From a virus, in the IMG/VR virus record IMGVR_UViG_3300034062_006954, positions 17,211 through 81,210 of that record: DNA of 64,000 nt; one strand, written 5' to 3'. The translations under genes and the position numbers were made by a program. The notes beneath the pieces were generated by a model. The model saw only the letters and a list, made by a program, of their open reading frames with translations. It searched no databases and was not told the DNA's origin. Position 1 is the stretch's first letter, and the number at the start of each line of letters is the position of its first letter. This document shows, one piece after another, positions 49,948-58,754 of the stretch.

Positions 49948-51270
49948 TTATAGGTCAAGTCCGCCAGTTTTATTTCTATCAGGTGAACCAGTACCACCAC
50001 CTTGACAATCTTTCATTATCGAATCATATTCAGTTCTTGTTAAATATCCTTTACCTAAAGCATTTTTAGTTTGTGAACCAAATTTAGTATCAGCTGTAAT
50101 ACCTAAACATTTTTGTACATCACCAATTTCTTTTGATTGTTGACACATTCTGAAAGGGAATGTTGTTGATTGTGTATAATTTCCGTTACATTCATCAGTC
50201 TTTATGGGTACTGGAGGTGGAGGAGTTGTTGTTGTTTGTATTATATTATCAGAACAATCAATAATATAAACATTTCCACCAGTTTTTATTTGTACATTAC
50301 TACCACGATCTACCCAAGTTCCTTTTCCTATTGGAGATTCAATTGTACCATCTTTAGAAAACACAACATTTGATAAAATTGTTTGATTTCCTTTATCATC
50401 AGTAACAGCAGCACTACTCATAGGAAAACTATCAAAATTTCCTTGGTTAGCAACTTGTGCTAAATCATTCGCTGTAAATCCACCACTCTTATAAACATTT
50501 TTTAAACAAAATGGCACCCATTTCACTTCTTCATCATCTTTACCACTTGTCATCCACCAATACAATAATGCCGCGGCACCAGCCCCAGCGGCTACTTTCA
50601 TAGCATCCTTAAATGTTTTATTTCTCCAAAGTTTTACCCACCAAGGTTCAGGTTTTGGTATTGGAATTGGTACAGGAACTGGTACAGGTGGAATAGGAAC
50701 TGGATTAATATCAATTTTAATATCTCCACCAGGTTTAAAGTTTCCACCTGCTGACTTATATGTTTTTACAACATTTTCAGCATCGGCTCTTGAATAACCT
50801 TTACCGATTAAAGTTTCAACAGCTTCGGCTTCAGTTTTTACTCTATATTTGTCTGTAAATGATTTAGTCTGAATAAAATCATCAATCACGGCTTGTTTAA
50901 TTTTTTTAGCTTCAGCACTTGTATCTTTAGATAGTGTAGTCATCAAATGTGCGTTTACTAATCCTCTATCACCCGCACTTAAACTACCTTTAGCTAAAGC
51001 CGCAACAATATCTCTTGCATCATGACCTGCTATTTTTTTTCCCTCAATTTCTATGGCATGTCTAAAATTACCTAAAGCGTCTTCAACAGCATTTCTGAAT
51101 TGTTTACCTTCTCCTGCAGCATATTTAAGTTCTTTAGCTAAAGTATTTGAAAATCCTCCCATAGGAGAATACTCCATTATTTCTTCATTTTCTGTAAGAG
51201 TTTGACGTGTGTTATATGTTGTTAATAACTTTAGTCTACTTATTTCTTCTAATAATTGTTTATTTTCCAT
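49948..51270 (-). CDS. Tagged putative virion protein with membrane helix and peptidoglycan-binding-like end
   Basis: 440 residues. The tag ISRLKLLTTYNTRQTLTE ends at residue 27 in an L-x-E site and is shared with 51304-52659. A Pro-rich hinge (PVPIPPVPVPVPIPIPKP) precedes one Ala-rich transmembrane helix near residue 225, followed by an exported beta domain. The C-terminus carries a PG_binding_1-like repeat (IGDVQKCLGITADTKFG). The layout suggests a protein inserted in the envelope with a wall-binding end. Confidence 0.6.
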   Translation of the reverse strand: MENKQLLEEISRLKLLTTYNTRQTLTENEEIMEYSPMGGFSNTLAKELKYAAGEGKQFRNAVEDALGNFRHAIEIEGKKIAGHDARDIVAALAKGSLSAGDRGLVNAHLMTTLSKDTSAEAKKIKQAVIDDFIQTKSFTDKYRVKTEAEAVETLIGKGYSRADAENVVKTYKSAGGNFKPGGDIKIDINPVPIPPVPVPVPIPIPKPEPWWVKLWRNKTFKDAMKVAAGAGAAALLYWWMTSGKDDEEVKWVPFCLKNVYKSGGFTANDLAQVANQGNFDSFPMSSAAVTDDKGNQTILSNVVFSKDGTIESPIGKGTWVDRGSNVQIKTGGNVYIIDCSDNIIQTTTTPPPPVPIKTDECNGNYTQSTTFPFRMCQQSKEIGDVQKCLGITADTKFGSQTKNALGKGYLTRTEYDSIMKDCQGGGTGSPDRNKTGGLDL

Positions 51271-51303
51271 TTTTTATTTATTTATTTATTTATATTTAAT
51301 TTA

Positions 51304-52659
51304 TTAAAACAAATTTGCATCAGTATAATCTGCAGGTCCACTTGACCTTATTCCTGAACTTATTTTTTCGGCATCAGCAACAAATGCTTGTTGTGGTGCT
51401 AATTGTTGTGCGGATTTTGCTATATCAGCTCCAGCTCTTTCACCAGCACCTGACATTTTTTGATACATCTCAATTCCAGCTTCCGTAGCTTTTTCCATAC
51501 CATAATTGATGGCTAATTCTTTTCCTGCAGTTTTAGCTCCTTTTGTTGAAAATATTTTACCCAAACTTTCTGTAAATTTAGAGATGAATGAAGTAATATT
51601 TCCTAATAATCCTTTAATCCATTCTGCAGCTTTTGGAAATGGTTTCATAAGAAACTCTACGGCTTTTTCTAAAAATCCTGGTACTTTTTCTACCCCTTTC
51701 ATCATACTATTTAAAGTTTTTTCTAATGCAGGATTTTTTGCAATAGCTTGTGCCACTGCTTCAGGACCTTGAGCTATTACACCTTTTAAACTTTCAACTT
51801 CAAGTTTGGCAGCTTTAGCCGCCGCACCAGCCATAACTAATCCTAATACATCTGACCCAATTGAAAGTGCTTTAGCCCATAAAGGTTCATTTTGATTTTC
51901 AGCCTCTTTTGGATTTAACAATTCATAAACATCTAATGCAACAACAATTGCCCAAGGTATCCATTGAACACTTTTACCAATTCCTGTGACAACTAACACA
52001 GTGTCCAAAACCATTCCGATTGGGTTATATAATGTTCTTCTAAGCCATTGTGCAAAGTAAATTACACCTTTTTTTAATAATTCTAAAACCTTAAGGGCAT
52101 CCCCACTCATAACAGCTTTTCCTAATTGTACTGCACCAGTACCCGCATCTTTTACCATCTGAGTTGTACCTGTAACAAAATTAGTTGCACTTCTACCTAA
52201 CCAAGATTTAAAATCAGACGCATTTTCTGATGCCCATTCACCCCAAGTTCTTTCATTTAATGGTAATCTTTTTACCATTTCCCTTGCGTGTTCCTTGATA
52301 AGATATAAATCTGAGTTTAAGGATTCATTAAGTGATATTTTTTTTAAATCACTTAAACAACTTTCTCTAATATTTTGTGGGATATTTGTAGCTTGCTTAA
52401 ACGAGTGTCTAAGAAAAAGTGTTATATTGTCTATACTATCCCAAAAATTTCCTAATTTCCTTTGTTCTTTCAAATCATACATTTCATCCAAAAAAACAAA
52501 ATATCTATTATCAGGAGACATCATATCAGTAATAACAAAATTATTATCATTATTTGAAGATAATAACGTGGAGAATTTGTTTTCATTTAATGTTTGTTTG
52601 GAATTGTAGTTCATCATTAATTTCATCCTACTCAATTCCGATATTCCACTTTGTCTCAT
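51304..52659 (-). CDS. Tagged putative virion protein with hydrophobic helices
   Basis: 451 residues. The tag ELSRMKLMMNYNSKQTLNE ends at residue 26 and matches the tag of the next gene. The central part has hydrophobic helices (GMVLDTVLVVTGIGKSVQWI, ALSIGSDVLGLVMAGAAAKA) like a pore or ejection protein. An ATATTTATAA motif lies upstream. The function is inferred from layout only. Confidence 0.6.
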   Translation of the reverse strand: MRQSGISELSRMKLMMNYNSKQTLNENKFSTLLSSNNDNNFVITDMMSPDNRYFVFLDEMYDLKEQRKLGNFWDSIDNITLFLRHSFKQATNIPQNIRESCLSDLKKISLNESLNSDLYLIKEHAREMVKRLPLNERTWGEWASENASDFKSWLGRSATNFVTGTTQMVKDAGTGAVQLGKAVMSGDALKVLELLKKGVIYFAQWLRRTLYNPIGMVLDTVLVVTGIGKSVQWIPWAIVVALDVYELLNPKEAENQNEPLWAKALSIGSDVLGLVMAGAAAKAAKLEVESLKGVIAQGPEAVAQAIAKNPALEKTLNSMMKGVEKVPGFLEKAVEFLMKPFPKAAEWIKGLLGNITSFISKFTESLGKIFSTKGAKTAGKELAINYGMEKATEAGIEMYQKMSGAGERAGADIAKSAQQLAPQQAFVADAEKISSGIRSSGPADYTDANLF

Positions 52660-52684
52660 TTTTTTTATTTATAAATATATTATC

Positions 52685-52927
52685 TTACAATAAAGTATTA
52701 GCTTTACCTCTTGTAATTTTTACAATGTCTCTCCATTTAGTTAAACCAATTTGATTTGCAGGTCCTCTTGTTACCCCTGACTCCCATTTTGTAACGGTTG
52801 GATATGCTGCTTTACCAGAACCTCCACCACCAGAAGCTGCGGCATCTTGTTCACCAAGTTCACCATCTTTTGTCGTGGTGTATTTTCTCATTAAAGAAAT
52901 TATTTCATCTATTTCACTATATCCCAT
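52685..52927 (-). CDS. Small protein of unknown function
   Basis: 80 residues with a Gly/Ser linker (EQDAAASGGGGSGKAAYPTV) in the middle. The start shares one base with the stop of the 52927-53232 gene. No family was recognised. Confidence 0.5.
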   Translation of the reverse strand: MGYSEIDEIISLMRKYTTTKDGELGEQDAAASGGGGSGKAAYPTVTKWESGVTRGPANQIGLTKWRDIVKITRGKANTLL

Positions 52928-53232
52928 CAGAATGAATCTGTTTTTGGTAATTTATCGATGAATAAAACATAGTATTCATTTAAGAATGACAAAATATCGT
53001 TTTCATCAACAAACAAATCATCATCTTCAAAATCATCGTAATAATCATCTTCTTCGTTTATAAATTCGTCATCGATTTCATTATGAAACTTATACCCGAA
53101 ATCAGAAATATCTGAATAAGGAATTTCAGCTTCTCTTATTACATCCTCACTATCTGAGTTAGTTCTAAAAGAAACTTCCAAAACCTCTTCATATTTGTTT
53201 AAATGAAACGTAACAATCTCAACAATTTCCAT
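52927..53232 (-). CDS. Small acidic protein
   Basis: 101 residues, strongly acidic (DDYYDDFEDDDLFVDENDIL), with a first half that looks like a small beta domain. It may be a DNA-mimic-type or assembly protein; unsupported beyond composition. Confidence 0.5.
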   Translation of the reverse strand: MEIVEIVTFHLNKYEEVLEVSFRTNSDSEDVIREAEIPYSDISDFGYKFHNEIDDEFINEEDDYYDDFEDDDLFVDENDILSFLNEYYVLFIDKLPKTDSF

Positions 53233-53236
53233 AAAA

Positions 53237-53770
53237 TCAATATTTTTTGAATTTTCTGAACATTTCCAAAGTTTTATTTACTTGTTCTTGTAGAGGTTCA
53301 ATATCATCTTCCTCAACTTCACTTTCTAACTCATAAAGATTAATGTCTTTGAACTTAGGATTTACTTGTCTAAATTCTTCAACGTCATAATTGTAATCAC
53401 CCCCATCTTCATCAAATGTTCCGTGTTCCATATCACTTTCACTATCACCAATCATATCCTGACCACCAAATCCAACGTATTCACTATCAAATTCATCATC
53501 AGGACCACCAAAATCAAAACTTACATCAGGTAAGTACTTTGCACCTGTAAAAGCATCTGATTCATTGATATTAATATTTGAATATGGTTTTACAACACCT
53601 TTATTATTAACGACCAAACCACCTTTATCATTGGCAAAATCCTGAATGTATAATGGTTGTTGATTAACTTGTTGACCAAAATCCGTAACAAATCCATCAT
53701 AAACCTTTTTGTGTTGGTCTAAAATGTTATTACGTTCAGCTTGGGACATTTTGAAAAAATAAGCGTTCAT
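53237..53770 (-). CDS. Acidic putative virion protein
   Basis: 177 residues. MNAYFFKMSQAERNNILDQH is a helical start like other tag-bearing proteins here. The middle is acidic and Gly-rich. An ATATTTATAA motif lies upstream. No family was recognised. Confidence 0.55.
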   Translation of the reverse strand: MNAYFFKMSQAERNNILDQHKKVYDGFVTDFGQQVNQQPLYIQDFANDKGGLVVNNKGVVKPYSNININESDAFTGAKYLPDVSFDFGGPDDEFDSEYVGFGGQDMIGDSESDMEHGTFDEDGGDYNYDVEEFRQVNPKFKDINLYELESEVEEDDIEPLQEQVNKTLEMFRKFKKY

Positions 53771-53802
53771 AGTTTTTAATTTATAAATATTAATCTTTAT
53801 TG

Positions 53803-54084
53803 TTATCTGAAATGGGACATCAATTGTTTTTTTGTCACAACATAACTTTCTTTTATTTTTCTTTTTTTAATACGTTTTTCAAATTCATCTTCTGACATCC
53901 ATTTATCAGCATCTTCCAATAAATCTAAAACTCTACCATTTTCCCATTTCACTTTATATTGTTTGTTTCCAAAAACTTTAGTAATACCAATAACCTCACC
54001 CTTCAATCCTAAGGTCATATCCAACTCACCATCCATATTTATAAGAACAACAATATCATTAATATTTAACTCAGGATTCATCAT
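53803..54084 (-). CDS. Small SH3/KOW-like protein
   Basis: 93 residues. NDIVVLINMDGELDMTLGLK, GEVIGITKVFGNKQYKVKWE looks like a KOW/SH3 barrel, followed by a basic helical tail. An ATATTTATAA motif lies between this gene and the divergent 54130 gene. Confidence 0.55.
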   Translation of the reverse strand: MMNPELNINDIVVLINMDGELDMTLGLKGEVIGITKVFGNKQYKVKWENGRVLDLLEDADKWMSEDEFEKRIKKRKIKESYVVTKKQLMSHFR

Positions 54085-54129
54085 AACTTTTTAATTTTTA
54101 TTATAAATATTTATATTATATTTATTGTT

Positions 54130-54753
54130 ATGAAAATTATAATTACAGAAAGTCAAAAAAAAATATTACTTATTGAAAGTTCGGGGGAACAAATGGGTAA
54201 TATCATAAAACAGAATGCTGAAAAGGTAAAAAAAATAATTCAAGAAGCACAAGGGCAAATTGGGATGAATCTCCAATTTCTATTAACTTGGGGTGCTGGT
54301 ATTGGTGGATTTATGGGACCTGTCGAAGATTTTGTTAGGGGTAATTACCCTGATATCGATGAATCTGAACTTGTTCTAATTTCTATTGGCGTTATTGCCA
54401 CATATTTTATTGAAAATAAAAAAATAGTCACAAAAATTTATAATAAGATACAAGAAGAAGGATTAAGTAGAGTTTTTGATAGGATTCTAAAAAAAACAGA
54501 TACTTTATATCAAACTTTTATTGATTTTATTGATAGTTTGGGTGTTACTTTCCATAGAATTACTAATATGTTAAGTTATACATTCATTATTCCTCTTATA
54601 CCAATGATATATCAAATGGCTACAGATAATTTATCTGATGAATTTGATTTGAAACAATTAGCGATTAGAATAATAAGTTTTGCAGGTCTAACTTTATCAG
54701 GTATTATATTCAGAGAACTATTATCAAAAATGGTAAGAAGATTTAAAAGTTAA
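54130..54753 (+). CDS. Putative membrane/internal protein
   Basis: 207 residues. It starts MKIIITESQKKILLIESSGE, with I-x-E sites at residues 7 and 15. Hydrophobic segments (LIPMIYQMA, ISFAGLTLSGIIF) suggest membrane association. It resembles the tagged minus-strand proteins and may be their plus-strand relative. Confidence 0.5.
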   Translation: MKIIITESQKKILLIESSGEQMGNIIKQNAEKVKKIIQEAQGQIGMNLQFLLTWGAGIGGFMGPVEDFVRGNYPDIDESELVLISIGVIATYFIENKKIVTKIYNKIQEEGLSRVFDRILKKTDTLYQTFIDFIDSLGVTFHRITNMLSYTFIIPLIPMIYQMATDNLSDEFDLKQLAIRIISFAGLTLSGIIFRELLSKMVRRFKS

Positions 54754-54804
54754 TATTTGAGTTTTAATTTTTTTTATTCTATCCTTAAATAAAAAAGGAT
54801 AACT

Positions 54805-55836
54805 ATGAAAAAATTTGATTTTAAAGACATTACTTTAGTACCTGAAACTCTTAGTACAATTTCATCAAGGAGTGAAATCAATATAAAGAATAAGGATAAC
54901 AAACTACCAATTATTGTAAGTCCTATGGACACGATAGTTGATTCTGAAAATTATGATAAGTTTGTTAAAAGAGGTTTAGAAGTTTGTCTCCCAAGAGAAG
55001 TACAAAATTATGATCAAAGTGTATTCACTTCAATATCATTAAGTGATTTTGAATCAATTGTAAATTTCCATAAAAAAACTGGTGTCGTTCATAAAAGAAA
55101 TGACAAAGTTCTAATTGATATTGCAAATGGTCATATGTCAAAATTGTATGAATTATGTAAATATTACATAGATGAAATCAAACTAGATGAAGATAAACTT
55201 ATGATTGGTAATATTGCCAATCCCACAACATATGAATTATTTTCCAATATTGGTGTTGATTATATTCGTGTTGGTATTGGTGGTGGTTCTGGTTGTTTAA
55301 CATCAGCAAATACTGGTGTTCATTACCCAATGGCATCCTTGATTTCAGAATGTTATAAAATCAAGAAAAATAGAGGATTCAAAACAAAAATTGTAGCGGA
55401 TGGTGGTTTTAGAAACTACGATGATATTATCAAAGCTTTGGCATTAGGTGCTGACTATGTTATGTTAGGTGGAGTTTTAAATAAAACATTAGAATCTTGT
55501 TCCCCTAGTTATTTATTTAAATTAATTCCATTAAATTCTAAAAGTTCAAACTATGTTTGGAATAAAATACCATTTTTAAGAAAATATATGTACAAAAAAT
55601 TCAGAGGTATGAGTACCAAAGAAGTTCAAAAAAAATGGGGGAAAGATAAATTAATTACATCAGAAGGTATTTCAAAATATAACAAGGTTGAATATACTTT
55701 AGATAAATGGATTGAAAATCTTGAAGATTATATGAAATCCGCTATGTCATATACCAATTCAAAAAATTTAACAGAATTTAAAGAAACTGAATATGTATTT
55801 ATTACAGAGAATGCTCTGAATAGATATAATAAATAA
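54805..55836 (+). CDS. IMP dehydrogenase / GMP reductase family enzyme
   Basis: 343 residues. FDFKDITLVPE and the (beta/alpha)8 barrel signatures are present: LPIIVSPMDTI, VLIDIANGHM, YIRVGIGGGSGCLTSANTGV with the catalytic Cys, IVADGGFRNYDDIIKALALG and ADYVMLGG. The CBS domains of IMPDH are missing, as in GMP reductase, and the mobile-loop region FRGMST is kept. It should interconvert guanine nucleotides and so tune purine pools during infection. Confidence 0.85.
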   Translation: MKKFDFKDITLVPETLSTISSRSEINIKNKDNKLPIIVSPMDTIVDSENYDKFVKRGLEVCLPREVQNYDQSVFTSISLSDFESIVNFHKKTGVVHKRNDKVLIDIANGHMSKLYELCKYYIDEIKLDEDKLMIGNIANPTTYELFSNIGVDYIRVGIGGGSGCLTSANTGVHYPMASLISECYKIKKNRGFKTKIVADGGFRNYDDIIKALALGADYVMLGGVLNKTLESCSPSYLFKLIPLNSKSSNYVWNKIPFLRKYMYKKFRGMSTKEVQKKWGKDKLITSEGISKYNKVEYTLDKWIENLEDYMKSAMSYTNSKNLTEFKETEYVFITENALNRYNK

Positions 55837-55849
55837 TTTAAGTTTTAAT

Positions 55850-56548
55850 ATGGAAAAACAACAACTCATTTCCTTTGTAAAAAAATCACATAAAAAATAT
55901 CCTAATAATTCAAAACCAAGGGACATTTATCGTGAGATACAATCAGACCAACTTATAAGACCAGCCTTTGGTAAAATCATTACAGGTAATGATATTCTTA
56001 TGTATTGTTATATGATTCCGAAATATAAAGAAGGGGTTGATTTGGATAAATTATATGACCTTTTGAAATATTATCTCACAGCATTCAAAGTTATTTATTT
56101 TGAAAAAAAACATCCTCGTAAGGAATGTCCTAATTGTTATGGAAATGGTATAGAAGATTGTAATGTTTGTGGTGGTGATGGTAAAAATGATGATACAACA
56201 AATTGTGATGATTGTGAGGGTGAGGGAACTTTTGAATGTCATAATTGTGGTGGTTCAGGTGAATATGATGCTTACGATGAAGTTAAAATAGAAGAACTAA
56301 AATATGTTACTTATAATCCAAAAATTGTTGATAGACTTGAAAATATGGAGGAAGGTGAAATTATAGATTATGATGATTTTCATAACATCATAAAAAATGA
56401 TGGTACAATTTTGATTTATAGTGAAGAGGACTATGGGGATTTTAGTGACTACAAAAATATTGAGGAAGATAATTACATATTTGATAGTGAAATTAGAAAC
56501 CCTAAATTCCAAATAGGTTCTTTAGGTCGTGTTTCTATACGAATCTAA
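55850..56548 (+). CDS. DnaJ-type zinc-finger protein
   Basis: 232 residues. Residues 85-140 have four CxxCxGxG-like units (CPNCYGNG, CNVCGGDG, CDDCEGEG, CHNCGGSG) as in the DnaJ Cys-rich domain. There is no J-domain. The N-terminal 80 residues are helical and the C-terminal 85 are acidic. It could assist the phage DnaK or bind an RNA/protein client; the order of the two functions is unknown. Confidence 0.75.
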   Translation: MEKQQLISFVKKSHKKYPNNSKPRDIYREIQSDQLIRPAFGKIITGNDILMYCYMIPKYKEGVDLDKLYDLLKYYLTAFKVIYFEKKHPRKECPNCYGNGIEDCNVCGGDGKNDDTTNCDDCEGEGTFECHNCGGSGEYDAYDEVKIEELKYVTYNPKIVDRLENMEEGEIIDYDDFHNIIKNDGTILIYSEEDYGDFSDYKNIEEDNYIFDSEIRNPKFQIGSLGRVSIRI

Positions 56549-56804
56549 CAAGAACTCTAAGATTATTTTTACCTTTTATAACCCGGTGATAAACCCCCTC
56601 TGGTATATAATATTTCTCACCAACAACTAATTTAGTTGGTAGTTCATTATCCATTTGTAAAAACCAATCATCACCTTCTAATATTTCAACTAGTCTATTT
56701 TCTCTATCACGATGCCATTTTAGTTCCTCTGAATCTACGTTAGGGGAAAATGTTCTTAATCTTTTATCACCAATAATTTCTTGTTCAAATGGTAGTTTAT
56801 CCAT
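56535..56804 (-). CDS. Cupin-fold small protein
   Basis: 89 residues (starting MDKLPF at 56804 or two codons earlier). ELKWHRDRENRLVEILEGDD, YYIPEGVYHRVIKG are the two cupin boxes with metal-type His residues. The start overlaps the stop of the 56804-57430 gene. The ligand is unknown. Confidence 0.65.
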   Translation of the reverse strand: MDKLPFEQEIIGDKRLRTFSPNVDSEELKWHRDRENRLVEILEGDDWFLQMDNELPTKLVVGEKYYIPEGVYHRVIKGKNNLRVLVRFV

Positions 56805-57430
56805 TACCAACTTCTACTTGATTTAAGACCCAATTTTTTAGCATATCTGGCAACATTACAACTCCAATATCCTGCTTTTGTTCTGTCATTCTTTTGGTCA
56901 CATTTGTGACGAGCTCTAAACGATTTTGCTCTAGATTTACTGGCATTTCTTACTCTTAGATTCGGATCTCCAAACGTTACCTTCTTAACAGTACCTTTCG
57001 GAGTTTTAACATATACAGCAAATTTCTTAGGTCCACCAGGTGTTCTGAATGGTGAATTTAGTCTAACATTTTTACCACCTTTTTTTGCCTCAAATAGTAG
57101 TTCCTCAACTTCTTCTTCATACATTGGGGCGTCTAACCAAACTTCATCACCATTTTCCAATAATACTTTTTTACCTAAATCAGATTCAACAATCCAAGTA
57201 TCATCTTCATTCAATTCAATTAAACCTCTATTATATAAATTTCTTACTTCATTTATCAATTTGAAATATTTGTCCGAGTATATTCTGAATACACATTCAT
57301 TTAATGAAAGTTTATTTTCAAGATGATATCTTAAATCTTCAGAAATTAGACAGGTGTTTGTTAATCTCATAGGTGGATTAGTACTTTCCTTGAGAACTTT
57401 TTTAATTATAGAATCAATATTCCTTACCAT
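56804..57430 (-). CDS. Putative structural protein with basic T4-phage C-terminal motif
   Basis: 208 residues. MVRNIDSIIKKVLKE is a tag with an L-K-E site at residue 15. Residues 125-205 carry a basic, conserved-looking region (KVTFGDPNLRVRN, KSFRARHKCDQKND, RTKAGYWSCNVARY) that I have seen in many cyano- and T4-like phage proteins. A role in the head or in DNA handling is likely; the name of the domain is not certain to me. Confidence 0.6.
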   Translation of the reverse strand: MVRNIDSIIKKVLKESTNPPMRLTNTCLISEDLRYHLENKLSLNECVFRIYSDKYFKLINEVRNLYNRGLIELNEDDTWIVESDLGKKVLLENGDEVWLDAPMYEEEVEELLFEAKKGGKNVRLNSPFRTPGGPKKFAVYVKTPKGTVKKVTFGDPNLRVRNASKSRAKSFRARHKCDQKNDRTKAGYWSCNVARYAKKLGLKSSRSW

Positions 57431-57500
57431 AAATTTTGTTTTATAAATAAATATTACTATTTTTGTAATGATATTTCATAATCAAACTTAATTAATCACT

Positions 57501-57725
57501 ATGTTAGCAATTTATAGTCTTTTTTATATTTTTGTAAGAATATATGTCTTCGCAAAAGTATTTTATCTTATGTGGATGACTTATTATTATCCTGAATCAT
57601 ATCCTATTAGTTTACTTACTTGGTGGATGTACTTTTTAATCTTTGATATTTGGTTATCTGTTATTTTACCTAATGGTGAATTGAGAAAACCAAAAAATAA
57701 TGATAAGGATGAAATCCTACAATAA
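57501..57725 (+). CDS. Small membrane protein
   Basis: 74 residues with two hydrophobic helices (LYIFVRIYVFAKVFYLMWM and SLLTWWMYFLIFDIWLSVIL) and a polar tail. Confidence 0.55.
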   Translation: MLAIYSLFYIFVRIYVFAKVFYLMWMTYYYPESYPISLLTWWMYFLIFDIWLSVILPNGELRKPKNNDKDEILQ

Positions 57726-57775
57726 ATTATCAAATAAAAATTGGTATAATCGATATATTTATAAAGAAAAAAAAT

Positions 57776-58300
57776 ATGAAAGGTTATATTATAAATGAAT
57801 CAAAAATACGAAAAGCCATCAGAAAAAGTTTGAGGGAAGAAATGGATACTACTGAAGATAAAGAACAAAAACCAAGATGTGTCCCTGAAAATATTGTACC
57901 ATTAGATGAAATAGTGGGTAAATCAAATGAATATATGACTTACGCACCTGGTGTAACAAAAAGAAAATTAGGGGTTAGTTCTATGGTTGATACTTTAGGT
58001 ATCTTAAACAATTTAAGACTTTTTAAAGATATCAAAGATGGTGGTTCACACTTAGCTTATGATATGATGCACCATTTGAACAAATTTAGAAATAAAAATT
58101 TCCACGATGAAACTACTGGTGGTTGTAACAAAGCTATGGATAAAATTATTGAATTGTATAAAGAAAATGAACACGGAACAGAACTTGTAAAAGATATTGA
58201 ACGTGTTTTAAATCTTCAAACAAAAGATGACGAATACACACCTTCACCAAGAGCAAAAGAATATCTTAAAAGATGTTTGGATCTTGTAAAAGGTAATTAA
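57776..58300 (+). CDS. Putative internal protein
   Basis: 174 residues. The N-terminus MKGYIINESKIRKAIRKSLR has an I-N-E site at residue 8 and a basic helix, as in other tagged proteins. An ATATTTATAA motif lies about 13 bases upstream. No family was recognised. Confidence 0.55.
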   Translation: MKGYIINESKIRKAIRKSLREEMDTTEDKEQKPRCVPENIVPLDEIVGKSNEYMTYAPGVTKRKLGVSSMVDTLGILNNLRLFKDIKDGGSHLAYDMMHHLNKFRNKNFHDETTGGCNKAMDKIIELYKENEHGTELVKDIERVLNLQTKDDEYTPSPRAKEYLKRCLDLVKGN

Positions 58301-58344
58301 TCTAACCTCTTAGGAGGACTATTAGGACCGCTTGCTGTTACGGC

Positions 58345-58385
58345 AACACAAAAAGAGGACATCGCTACGTCCTCTTTTTTTTTGT
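58345..58385 (+). terminator. Terminator of the 57776 gene
   Basis: AAAGAGGAC / GTCCTCTTTTTTTTTT stem with a long T run, about 50 bases after the stop. Confidence 0.85.
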
Positions 58386-58409
58386 TTAATATTTATAAAT
58401 AAAAAAATT

Positions 58410-58706
58410 ATGAAAAAAACATATTTCTTTGGTTGGGAGAATATTAAATGGTTAATAAGAGAAATTACTAATATGTATTCCTCTAAAGAATCATTTTTTT
58501 CAAAAAAAAGAATTGAGTCAGGTATAGCATTTATTGTTGCTCAGTGGGGAATGATATTTTTCCTACTTGAAAAACATAAAGTACTAACTATGACTGACTT
58601 AATAATGTGGGCAGGTGTGGAATTTGCAATATCAGGTTATATTATTCATCAAATTCAACAAGAAAAGAAAAATGATGATAAAAAAGAAGAAACCCCCAAC
58701 GAATAG
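58410..58706 (+). CDS. Small membrane protein (holin-like size)
   Basis: 98 residues from MKKTYFFGW at 58410; a longer frame from 58332 would cross the terminator. Two transmembrane helices (GIAFIVAQWGMIFFLL and MTDLIMWAGVEFAISGYII) and a charged C-terminal tail match small phage holins. An ATATTTATAA motif lies upstream. Holin function is a guess. Confidence 0.6.
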   Translation: MKKTYFFGWENIKWLIREITNMYSSKESFFSKKRIESGIAFIVAQWGMIFFLLEKHKVLTMTDLIMWAGVEFAISGYIIHQIQQEKKNDDKKEETPNE

Positions 58707-58722
58707 TTGAGGGTTTTTTGTT
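58688..58722 (+). terminator. Terminator of the 58410 gene
   Basis: AACCCCCAAC / GTTGAGGGTTTTTTG stem overlapping the stop codon. Confidence 0.8.
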
Positions 58723-58754
58723 TTATCGTTTCGGTGACATCAACAAAACGATAT

